Shown here piece after piece: positions 48,416 through 56,913 of a stretch of DNA of 64,000 bases. The notes below the pieces were generated by a model. It made no database searches and was not told the DNA's origin. It saw nothing but the letters and a program-made list of their open reading frames with translations. Source of the DNA: Saprospiraceae bacterium (lineage in GTDB: Bacteria; Bacteroidota; Bacteroidia; Chitinophagales; Saprospiraceae); contig JADJNW010000020.1 in NCBI GenBank assembly GCA_016714085.1, positions 53,384-117,383 on the forward strand, written 5' to 3'. The position numbers and the translations under genes were made by a program. Within the stretch, counting starts at the first letter, position 1; each line of letters starts with the position of its first letter.

Positions 48416-49177
48416 TCACTTCCTTACTCTTTTTTCTGCTCGCTCCACTTTGGCAATCCAGTTGCGGTCCGTCTGTCGGTCGCAATTGACGCATAAATTA
48501 TTGATCTCGTGCTCGCTCCAGGTGTAAATCAATTCGTCATAAGTATAAGCGGCGGCAGGTAATTGTCTTACAAATGGGATATCATAATCCGCAAATTCCC
48601 AGTAATGAACACTCATTTCTCGCTCTTTGCGAATGGCTTGGGCAACACGAGTGCCGTAATCCGGCAGTCTTTCCAAAAAATGGTCGCTGTAAATGGTGTG
48701 AATAAACATCCAAAGTGAGGATTCGAAGTCTTCAAAAATGATAAAATCAGAAGGCTCCGGGTCATTTCGTAGCACGGTTTCGCAAAAGAAAAATGATTCG
48801 CAAGCCCAGGATTTATTCATTGATCGAATGCCGAAATAATTATTTGCTCGATTGCATAAATAAGATGCGCCCCAAAAGCTTTCGCGCGCTGCCTTAGAGA
48901 GCAAAGCCCGCCAATCGGCTAAATAACGTTGTCCATAAATTTTACATAATTCGCCAGCATCTTTATAAAAAGCATCTTGCAATTGCGGAATAAAAGCAGC
49001 CGGAACAGCTTCTTCGCGTGGGGTAATAAGATAAGCACGCCCGGTTTCAGGGATATAGCCGACCAATTCTGGTTTACTTTTGGCAAGTTTTTGTAATATG
49101 ATTTGTACCTGATCAGTTTGAGCATTGCTATTAAAAGAAATGTAAATAGAAGTAAATAAAAGTATAATTATTCTCAT
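48416..49177 (-). CDS. Exported glucosaminidase-like peptidoglycan hydrolase
   Basis: 253 residues with signal peptide (IIILLFTSIYISFNSNAQ). The core has LLSKAARESFWGASYLCNRA and NNYFGIRSMNKSWACESF, the family pattern 'A..ES.WG.S.L...ANN.FGI', with the general acid Glu in ARESFWG; later FIIFEDFESSLWMFIHTIYS and LERLPDYGTRVAQAI are also typical. Cleaves the beta-1,4 bond after N-acetylglucosamine in peptidoglycan or chitin fragments (family knowledge). It lies 58 bases after susD in the same direction, so it may belong to the susC-susD transcript. The C-terminal 80 residues have no recognised domain. Confidence 0.83.
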   Translation of the reverse strand: MRIIILLFTSIYISFNSNAQTDQVQIILQKLAKSKPELVGYIPETGRAYLITPREEAVPAAFIPQLQDAFYKDAGELCKIYGQRYLADWRALLSKAARESFWGASYLCNRANNYFGIRSMNKSWACESFFFCETVLRNDPEPSDFIIFEDFESSLWMFIHTIYSDHFLERLPDYGTRVAQAIRKEREMSVHYWEFADYDIPFVRQLPAAAYTYDELIYTWSEHEINNLCVNCDRQTDRNWIAKVERAEKRVRK

Positions 49178-49235
49178 TTCGTTTTGTTTTTGAATTTTAA
49201 ATAATGGTTATTGATCCAAAATGGCTACATTTCAT

Positions 49236-50762
49236 TTAATGCGCTTCAATTCCATTAGGATCAGTAGCTCCGCCGAAAGTATAAGGTTCTAATTTTTGAA
49301 TCGCTAATTCATCAGCAGGGACGGGTAAATGTGCAGGCGTGCCTTTTTGTAAACCACCCAAATCATCTAATGCAGTAAAATCTAATCTTGGGCCATAGCG
49401 TCGTCGATCAAACCAAAGATTCATAGGTGCTGTGCTAAGCAGTTCAATAGCGCGTTCGTACATAATCGCTCGAAGTACAGTGGCATCATTAACACTATTA
49501 TTCAAAGGCGCGAAATTCCCTCGTGTTACACGTGTTCCAGCATTGAGAATCACAATGGCTTCATTTTTTCGAGACAAGCGAAGCAAGGCCTCTGCTTTTA
49601 TCAAATCATTATCCGCTTTCAAAAAAACAGGCATTGGCCCAGTCGAAGAACCATCACCAGCAAAGCCCATTTCCGATTTATTGCGATTATGCTTGTAATG
49701 CGAAAAATGCCATTCACCGCGCTCTGTTGGAAATATATTTATAGCCAAAAATACAAAATCAGAAGCAAGCCGCTTATCACTGGAAGTCGCCATTTTATTT
49801 ATTAAAGGCGCTTCACCTTTGGAAACCTCAGGATAACGCGCTGGTTGTGAGGGATCTAAAGCTTTAATCAAACGCTGGTCAACCCGCGCCCAGAAAGGGC
49901 CTTGTCCGGTTTCTGCGAAAATATATTGCTGATAACTTTTCCAAAATTTGCCATCTGCCATCGGTGCGAAGTTGTAATTTAGTCCTTTTTCGGCGTGTGC
50001 CAATACTTTCTGCCAGTTTACATCTGCATTTTCGGCTTCGGTGCGGGGCATTTGCGCCAGGAATTTTGCAGCATAAGAATGACATAATTGTGTAAATTGT
50101 TCTGCGTTCAAATTCAAGCCATTGAAATAATTGTGTACAAAATCACCACTGACCGATTGTGCAATTTCAATTGCTGAATCCAGTTCTATCACAGCAGCCT
50201 CTACCATTTTGGAATATTCCGAGAAAGGAATTTCTTTGGTAACATCGGTGTTTTCGTCTGCAATCAAGCCTTTGTCAAATATTAAACCGATATAACCCCA
50301 ACTTACCCCGCGCAAAAAATGCGCCGAAGCCCGTACAATCTCGTCCTGCGGGCCGCCATTGTCAATTGAAATGCCTTTTTCTAAGGCAACTAATACATCA
50401 TTCGCGCTCGACACCGCCGAGAGGCAGCCAAACCAGGGCGCTTTTGCAATTTCTTTATAATCGGCAATTTCGTTTGTTTGATTATTAAAAGCGGTACGGG
50501 GCTCAAAACCAAAGCGTTGCGCGCCAAAATCGTCCCAGGGTAGGCTATAAGCATCCGCTGTAACCGAAAGCGCGATTACAGGATGCGCACCATGCACCCC
50601 TTGCCACCAGGTCACATAGCCACCGCGCAGCACCGGCGCTAAATCTGCACCACTCGAAAGCACCGCATTGCGGTCGGGATTGTTATTATTGATCGTGTCC
50701 AAACTTTCGCAAGAATAAAATAGCAAGGACATAATAGTAAAAATAGGTATATATTTTTCCAT
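49236..50762 (-). CDS. SusD/RagB family outer-membrane lipoprotein
   Basis: 508 residues. Lipoprotein signal with lipobox Cys in LLFYSCESL followed by DTINNNNPDRN, typical of SusD. The body has SusD-like TPR elements (SAHFLRGVSWGYIGLIFD, FNGLNLNAEQFTQLCHSYAA, DLIKAEALLRLSRKNEAIVI) and ends with the family pattern of arginine-rich region LWFDRRRYG. It lies on the cell surface and delivers substrate to its SusC partner. It starts 13 bases after the susC stop codon. It belongs to the divergent SusD-like branch. The ligand is not evident. Confidence 0.9.
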   Translation of the reverse strand: MEKYIPIFTIMSLLFYSCESLDTINNNNPDRNAVLSSGADLAPVLRGGYVTWWQGVHGAHPVIALSVTADAYSLPWDDFGAQRFGFEPRTAFNNQTNEIADYKEIAKAPWFGCLSAVSSANDVLVALEKGISIDNGGPQDEIVRASAHFLRGVSWGYIGLIFDKGLIADENTDVTKEIPFSEYSKMVEAAVIELDSAIEIAQSVSGDFVHNYFNGLNLNAEQFTQLCHSYAAKFLAQMPRTEAENADVNWQKVLAHAEKGLNYNFAPMADGKFWKSYQQYIFAETGQGPFWARVDQRLIKALDPSQPARYPEVSKGEAPLINKMATSSDKRLASDFVFLAINIFPTERGEWHFSHYKHNRNKSEMGFAGDGSSTGPMPVFLKADNDLIKAEALLRLSRKNEAIVILNAGTRVTRGNFAPLNNSVNDATVLRAIMYERAIELLSTAPMNLWFDRRRYGPRLDFTALDDLGGLQKGTPAHLPVPADELAIQKLEPYTFGGATDPNGIEAH

Positions 50763-50775
50763 GATAATGTTTGCC

Positions 50776-53700
50776 TTAAAAAGTTACTTGTACGCTAAAA
50801 GTATAAGTTCTCGCCAAAGGGTAATTGAAAGCATCTACAAAAAAGACGCTGGGGTCGCCGCCGGGAGTACGCAAATCGCTGCCACGCCCATTAGCAAAGC
50901 GATTGCTCAGGGTGTTTTCATCGCGCGGAGCGCTGGTCACATCAGGATGGAAACCAGAATATTTAGTATTTGTAAATAAATTTCGACCTATTAAGCTCAA
51001 TTTGATATTTTCAAAAAAGTTATTTAGTTTGAAATGATAAGAAATAGAAGCTTCGCGTAGCATAAAAAACGAACCATCCTCTACGAAATGATTATTAGCA
51101 ACTAAACCATTATACAGACCTTCGCTGCCATAAAATCCAGCCGCGATGTCAGGATATTTGCTCATATCCCCGTGCCGAAAATCACGGTAAAGCCATTGTT
51201 TGGTGAGATTATAAATATCGCCCCCCTTTTTCCAGTCGAATAAAGTATAAATTTGAAAACCTTTATAACCAAGATAATGCACAAAACCCATCCGAAAATC
51301 AGGATTGATATTACCAATTGGTTGCACGAGTGGATTGCCATTTGCATCGCGGAGTTTGTAAGGTCGCTCTTGCGGTGTGCCGAGTTGATCTTTTTGAACT
51401 ACATAACCCGCCGGATTGATAGTGTAGTCATCAGGATTGACGCTTTCTAAATCTTTCAATTGATTTAAATTAGTTGCAAATACTTCTCCAATCATCGTAC
51501 CAAAAGGCTGCCCTTCTTCCATCAAAAACAGCGAAGAACCTTGAATGCCGGGGCCAGTGACATAGGACGGTACGTCCAATTTGGAAATCTTTTGCTCGAC
51601 GCGATCGAAAGTAGCATAAACATCCCACCGAAAATCAGGAATTTTGACACGAAATAAGCGTTTGATATCAATATTTAAACCTGCTTCATAAACTTTGGAT
51701 TCCATCGTTCCAGCATTGCGCCATTGACCTCTGAATCCTGCTGCACCTGTGAGCGGCACCAACAGAATCTGGTCTTCTGTGGCGATTTGACTATAATTAA
51801 ATTCCAAAGTAAAAGCCTTCAAAAAGGTCATATCCACGCCGATTTCAGTTTCGGTGGAGTAGGCGGGCTTCAGAAATTCATTTCCCAACGTATTTTTGGT
51901 GGTGACGCCGTTGACCAATTCAAACGTTTCAAAACGCTGCTCAAAAGTAGGTCGAATCCCTGATGTGCCCATCGAAGCACGCAGTTTTAGCTCTTGAATC
52001 CACTTGAGATTAATATCTTCTGTCAAGCGATACGCGCCACTGGCTCGATAATAATGCGTCCAACGATTTTCAGGCCCAAACAAAGATGTACCTTCACGTC
52101 GAATTAAGCCACTAAAAATAAACTTTTGCTTGTAATCTGCATCACCAATAAGAAAACCGCTATAACCAATAATGTCTTGTTGTTCGGAAGAAATAAAAAT
52201 ATTGCTGCGGGCATTGTCCAAAGAGCGAATGCCTGCTATTGATAGATTCTCGCCGATTACATCGTTGAAGCGCGTATTCAAATCTTCGTACAAAAAACTG
52301 GCGCGCAGAGCAGTATTGAAGCCACCGAACGAACGCCGAAAAATTGCATCCGCCCTTGAAGTAAAATAATCACTTTGCCGATTGCTGCGCTGAATGCCAC
52401 CGCCGGCGCTATTTTGCGATCCAGCCGTGACTTGCGTCCCAAACAATCCTGGAATATTTGTACTTAAATAATCCTTTTCTACAAAATGCTCAAAATCATT
52501 CGTGGCCCGATCAAGCGCAGCGCTGTAGGTAAAGGTGAGCCATTCATTGGCATAAAAATTGGCAGTAAAATTGCCCATGAGGCGCGTCCGGTTGACTGTT
52601 TGGTGCGAATTTGTTCGGTCGTATAATGGATTGTTGATGCCATAGCCTGTATTGTCAATGTCCCAATCGTAGGATTGCCCATTTTCCTCATTCGCAGAAG
52701 TGAGATCAAATATTGGTGTGAGCAACAAAGCATTAGCAAAGTAGCTGTTAGGCGAAGATTCTAATAAATCTTGTTTGGAGAAAGAATACATCGAACTCAA
52801 CTGCAATTCTAATTTCTGACTCACTAAATGGTCGGCATTAGCTCGAAAGGCATGACGGGTGTAACCATCAAAACCTTGCATAATACCTTTATCTTGCAAA
52901 CGCTGCGTGGAGATGGCGTAATTGGTTTGGTCGGATTTGCCTTGAACAGACAGCGAATGCGATTGAAACACCCCGCGTTGAAACAGCACCTCCTCCTGAT
53001 AATCTTGTAAATTGGGTAGGGGAGTAGTGAAGGTATTTTCTTGAGTCGGCTCACCTAAAACCGGTTGTGGTCCATCTGAAGTGACGATGGCTCGATTCGT
53101 AAATTGATTGAGGTCTAATTTTTTTACTGCTTCCGATGCGCCAATTTCGGTTCGGTAAGTTACTTTTGTTTCACCAACACTGAGATTTCGACCACGTTTG
53201 GTAAAAATTTGAATGACACCATTCGCAGCCTGCGAGCCATAAATAGAAGTCCCTGCCGAGCCTTTTAAAACCTCGATTCGTTCGATGTCTTCCGCACTTA
53301 AATCTTGTAAATTCCCATTTACAAAAATGCCATCCACAATCAATAACGGTTGTTGTCCATTAGCAATTGAATTTGCCGAACGCACCTGAAAATAAGCACT
53401 TTGACCTGGTTGTCCACTCACTTGGTTTACTCGAAATCCAGGGATTTTGCCTTGCAGACCGCTACCAATATTAGCTGAGGGTACAATATTCAAAGATTCT
53501 TCATTGATATGCCCGACCGAGTAACTCATGTTTTTAGGCGAGCGCCCAACAGCTGTACCTGTAACAATGATTTCCTCAATTTCAGCATTTTCGGGGAGGA
53601 GTGTAATGTTGATTTCTTCGCGGCTATTGACGCGTATCGTTTGCGATTTAAAGCCTGTATATGAAAAGACAAGCGTATCACTGGCATGGGTAGAATAAAA

Positions 53701-53928
53701 ATTATGCCGTACTTCGATGCGATAATAACCATCTTGATTACTGGTCGTGCCATTGCCTGCGCCTTTTAATAAAATGTTGACACCTTCTAAAGGGGTTCGC
53801 GTATCGGCAGCCAGCACTCTACCTTTTACTGACATTTCCTGAGCAGGAAGCTGGTGAGAGCAAATAAAAAGAAAAAAAATAATAAGATTCCATCCGAGAC
53901 CTTGCGGGATGTAAAAGTTTTTCATCAT
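50776..53928 (-). CDS. SusC/RagA family TonB-dependent outer-membrane receptor
   Basis: 1050 residues. Signal peptide (LIIFFLFICSHQLPAQEM), a carboxypeptidase-regulatory-like domain (VKGRVLAADTRTPLEGVN, NQDGYYRIEV), the plug with NIGSGLQGKIPGFRVNQVSG and the SusC signature QPLLIVDGIFVNG and GTSIYGSQAANGVIQIFTK, then a 22-strand barrel ending in a terminal aromatic strand (TYTFSVQVTF). Imports oligomers across the outer membrane with TonB-ExbBD energy. It is followed by susD (13-base gap) and a glucosaminidase-like gene. No ECF sigma or anti-sigma gene lies beside it. Confidence 0.94.
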   Translation of the reverse strand: MMKNFYIPQGLGWNLIIFFLFICSHQLPAQEMSVKGRVLAADTRTPLEGVNILLKGAGNGTTSNQDGYYRIEVRHNFYSTHASDTLVFSYTGFKSQTIRVNSREEINITLLPENAEIEEIIVTGTAVGRSPKNMSYSVGHINEESLNIVPSANIGSGLQGKIPGFRVNQVSGQPGQSAYFQVRSANSIANGQQPLLIVDGIFVNGNLQDLSAEDIERIEVLKGSAGTSIYGSQAANGVIQIFTKRGRNLSVGETKVTYRTEIGASEAVKKLDLNQFTNRAIVTSDGPQPVLGEPTQENTFTTPLPNLQDYQEEVLFQRGVFQSHSLSVQGKSDQTNYAISTQRLQDKGIMQGFDGYTRHAFRANADHLVSQKLELQLSSMYSFSKQDLLESSPNSYFANALLLTPIFDLTSANEENGQSYDWDIDNTGYGINNPLYDRTNSHQTVNRTRLMGNFTANFYANEWLTFTYSAALDRATNDFEHFVEKDYLSTNIPGLFGTQVTAGSQNSAGGGIQRSNRQSDYFTSRADAIFRRSFGGFNTALRASFLYEDLNTRFNDVIGENLSIAGIRSLDNARSNIFISSEQQDIIGYSGFLIGDADYKQKFIFSGLIRREGTSLFGPENRWTHYYRASGAYRLTEDINLKWIQELKLRASMGTSGIRPTFEQRFETFELVNGVTTKNTLGNEFLKPAYSTETEIGVDMTFLKAFTLEFNYSQIATEDQILLVPLTGAAGFRGQWRNAGTMESKVYEAGLNIDIKRLFRVKIPDFRWDVYATFDRVEQKISKLDVPSYVTGPGIQGSSLFLMEEGQPFGTMIGEVFATNLNQLKDLESVNPDDYTINPAGYVVQKDQLGTPQERPYKLRDANGNPLVQPIGNINPDFRMGFVHYLGYKGFQIYTLFDWKKGGDIYNLTKQWLYRDFRHGDMSKYPDIAAGFYGSEGLYNGLVANNHFVEDGSFFMLREASISYHFKLNNFFENIKLSLIGRNLFTNTKYSGFHPDVTSAPRDENTLSNRFANGRGSDLRTPGGDPSVFFVDAFNYPLARTYTFSVQVTF

Positions 53929-53955
53929 GTATGTTTCTTTAAACCAAGTGGTTGG

Positions 53956-53996
53956 GTGATAGGATGATTGATTTGCTTCTAATCAATCATCCTATC
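53956..53996. terminator. Perfect 16-bp inverted repeat between a secreted-protein gene and susC
   Basis: TGATAGGATGATTGAT (53956-53971) and ATCAATCATCCTATCA (53981-53996) pair completely with a nine-base loop. The words TCAATCATT continue into the stop codon of the gene at 54003. There is no T-run, so it could be a terminator, an mRNA end-stabiliser or an operator for susC. Confidence 0.55.
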
Positions 53997-54002
53997 ATTC
54001 AA

Positions 54003-56162
54003 TCATTCAGCTACTTTCACTTCAAGTGCTTTTTCCAAAGGTGCGGCAAGACAGCCCCAATTTGAATTAGCTTTTCGTGCTAAAATCATATACTTGCCTG
54101 AATGATAAGGCATTATGTCCAAGTCGAAACGAGGCATTTTCTGCAATTCTTCTGTACCCGGTGCTATTACCCATTCATTTGAACCCTCAGGCTGTAGATA
54201 AAGCGTATAACGATAATCCTTATCGTCAAAGTCGTATTGAATCATTACTTTTTTACCAACCTCGGCAGGCCTGTCGCCAACGATCATTGTCTCTCGTTGA
54301 TATTTACAAGGCTGATAATCTTCGATCGGATTTTGCGGCTTGGCATATTCAAAAGCCGCTCCTGGAAAGCCTCGTGCTACCAAATCCCCACTCACTTCTC
54401 CTGTTTTAGTGTTGGTTTCTTTTTTGATCATTAAAGCATCGCTCTTTTGTGGGTTGAGCCGGTCACGATAAGCCAAAATTTCTTCAATGCCATATTTCGG
54501 GCCTTCTCCAAGTACATAAGCAGCCTTTCGATTGCCGTTGGAAGTATTGACCACAATTTCGATATAGCGATCATTCTGAAGCATTTCAGGCAATAATTCC
54601 TTAATCACAGAACCCCGTTTGCTACCATCCACTAAAATTCTCAATCTATCAGGATTCTCACCTGCCCAAATCGAGTATTGACAGCCATCAGACTGGCAAC
54701 AGCGCGGATTGAGCCAGGAAATATATAATGGTTTATCGGGTTGCCCCGACATATACACCAAACTGAGGTCTTGAAGTTGTGTGCAATTAGGGTCACTTGC
54801 TTTTACACTAATCGTCTCAATATCTTGTGTAATTGAAGGCGTTTCAAATAATTCTTCTTTACGGAAGGATTCTGGCATAGAAGAATTGGTAGAAGCTGAA
54901 AGCGTAGCATTTCCAGGCGTTTTGGCGGCTATGTTATCAGGAATTCCTGTTTTGATCCAAAAAGAACTCAAAGGAATAGATTGCCCAGCTTGAGGCTGAA
55001 TATAGGTAACAATTTGTATCGTCTGAATATTTCGATTTAAATCACGCTCGTCCAAAACAATCTCAAATGGCACAATTGCGCCAGCTTTGAGTTGGACAGG
55101 TGCAGCAGCAATATCACGATAACCAGGGTGCACATAATGTACCTCTGCTATAGGATTAAAGGCGCTGCAAGGCGATCCAGCCACCAATTCTACCGAGCCG
55201 CGAATCGTGTTGCCATATAAAAAAGCCCGCGCCATTACCGAACAAGTGTCAGGTAAAATAGGTGCATTTCCATTATTAGTAGCGATCTGAGAAGAGGAAG
55301 AATATGGAGATTTTGATTCCGTTACCACGCTGCGATCTGCGATAGCAATAGCCTCTCCAACATTATGAATCACTGGATTTGGACAATTTTCACCTTTCGC
55401 CAATACCCGCACATAATACACGCCTGGACGGGCAGCACACAAAGGTTCCGTTCGTGGCGCATTGCCGGAAGCGACCTGTGTTTTTCCATCGAATCGAAGC
55501 GGCTGCCAGTCACTAACAGTATTAGCATTACGCAATTCTACACTGAATTCCCAATTGCTTTGCTGACAATTGACACATTGAATCGTGATCGCCGGCCGAT
55601 CATCTGCGTCACAGTAACCATTGGGAACAACCTGAACGTATAGATTAGGATTTTGACAGGGATTATTAGTCGTTTTCGGGTGCGGTTCAACTTTCTTATT
55701 CGTAACAGCTTCTTTTTCAGTTAATTGAGTTTGAGTATTCCTGGAATATTCATATCGATAACTATCTACCAGCGCTTTGCTTTCAAATTTGGAAGAAACC
55801 AGCGTAGTAGCCTTATAATCAATGCCAAACGTATAAAAACGATAATCTTTTAAACCGCTGATTAACAAAGTATCTTGTTGGCGATTATGGATAGATTGCA
55901 ATCCTCGGATCATTCTGTTTTCCCCAGCACCTGAAAGGCTTGTGCCTTGATCTTTGAGCCAAATAGAACCTTCTAAGGAGGTCACTTTGCTATGTGTAAA
56001 ATAAAACACTAATTTCACTGTACCTTCCTCCTGAGTAGGAATCACCGTGGCTCGAAATTCCGGCGCTTCTTTATCAAAAAGCCCCTTAATTTGACAAACT
56101 ACCTGTGTGGTAAATAACAACCCAATTGTTGATAGCAGAAAAAAAGTAGTAATTTTTCTCAT
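54003..56162 (-). CDS. Large exported protein of unknown function
   Basis: 719 residues with signal peptide (FFLLSTIGLLFTTQVVCQ). It carries Ig-like strands in its first 130 residues (PEFRATVIPTQEEGTVKLVF), a cysteine-paired beta region (CQNPNLYVQVVPNGYCDADD, ITIQCVNCQQSNWEF) and a CCQSDGCQYSIWAGE module, which look like extracellular disulfide-stabilised domains, and a C-terminal Ig-like segment (DRPAEVGKKVMIQYDFDD). No T9SS tail, lipobox, or catalytic motif is seen. I do not recognise the family. It lies upstream of susC on the same strand, but a long inverted repeat separates them. Confidence 0.75.
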   Translation of the reverse strand: MRKITTFFLLSTIGLLFTTQVVCQIKGLFDKEAPEFRATVIPTQEEGTVKLVFYFTHSKVTSLEGSIWLKDQGTSLSGAGENRMIRGLQSIHNRQQDTLLISGLKDYRFYTFGIDYKATTLVSSKFESKALVDSYRYEYSRNTQTQLTEKEAVTNKKVEPHPKTTNNPCQNPNLYVQVVPNGYCDADDRPAITIQCVNCQQSNWEFSVELRNANTVSDWQPLRFDGKTQVASGNAPRTEPLCAARPGVYYVRVLAKGENCPNPVIHNVGEAIAIADRSVVTESKSPYSSSSQIATNNGNAPILPDTCSVMARAFLYGNTIRGSVELVAGSPCSAFNPIAEVHYVHPGYRDIAAAPVQLKAGAIVPFEIVLDERDLNRNIQTIQIVTYIQPQAGQSIPLSSFWIKTGIPDNIAAKTPGNATLSASTNSSMPESFRKEELFETPSITQDIETISVKASDPNCTQLQDLSLVYMSGQPDKPLYISWLNPRCCQSDGCQYSIWAGENPDRLRILVDGSKRGSVIKELLPEMLQNDRYIEIVVNTSNGNRKAAYVLGEGPKYGIEEILAYRDRLNPQKSDALMIKKETNTKTGEVSGDLVARGFPGAAFEYAKPQNPIEDYQPCKYQRETMIVGDRPAEVGKKVMIQYDFDDKDYRYTLYLQPEGSNEWVIAPGTEELQKMPRFDLDIMPYHSGKYMILARKANSNWGCLAAPLEKALEVKVAE

Positions 56163-56913
56163 GTATAACAGGTTTTAATTAAAGACAATATCGCAAAATT
56201 GCAATATTGGTTAGAAGATAGATTGCTTGATTGCTAATCGGTTGTTAGGTGTTAATCGTTTAACGCTCTTTTATATCAAAAGGAACATTAAAACAATTAA
56301 GGAGTTAGGTGATGAGATTGCGACCGGTTTTGCCTTGTGTCGGATTTGTTATTGCGAGTGTTATTTGAGCGGGAAGCTCCGGTATGGTAGATAGTTGTAA
56401 TATGACCGACAATACCCGCTTTTAATTAGTGTCAAAAATAAAACAAAAATTGACGAATCAAACAAAAACAAACACTTTTAACACCTTTAATAGCAGGCTT
56501 TCTCGCAAATTGTTTGGAAACCGACCATCCGCTCATTACTCATCGTAAAAAGTCATAAAAATCTTGACGCTATAATGCTAAAAAAGCTTACTTTTACGCT
56601 ATCTACTTTCATAATCTCCAATTGCCTGTACCCTTTTAAACACCTTTCACTTACCAGCAGGCGACTAAATTTCAGACGACACCAACTTCAAATCCTTTGC
56701 TGCGAAGGGCTTTAGCCTTTTAAGCAATCTGTAAACGCAAAAGTAACGCGTATGCGTATATAAATGAAAAATAAAATTATACTACTAATTTCAATCAATT
56801 AATCTCTGAAAACCAAATATATAATTGATATAGTGTGCAAGAATATGAGGGAATCTCGACACCAAATGACACGTCAATATGCTCAAACAAATAGGACGCC
56901 TGTGGGGGGAAGG
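56163..56913. other. Long intergenic region between divergent genes
   Basis: About 750 bases of AT-rich sequence, the largest gap in the window. It should hold the promoters of the genes at 54003 (minus) and 56914 (plus). No coding frame, tRNA or known RNA motif is seen; one hairpin stands at 56368-56420. Most of it remains unexplained. Confidence 0.5.
56368..56424 (+). ncRNA. Possible small structured RNA or terminator
   Basis: AGCGGG (56368-56373) pairs with CCCGCT (56415-56420) and is followed by TTT; inside, CGGT pairs with ACCG. It could be a small RNA of about 60 bases or a long-looped terminator. Weak evidence. Confidence 0.2.

Noticed and set aside
56368..56424. Riboswitch
   Set aside because: The fold is short and simple and no known aptamer consensus is visible; kept only as a weak hairpin call.
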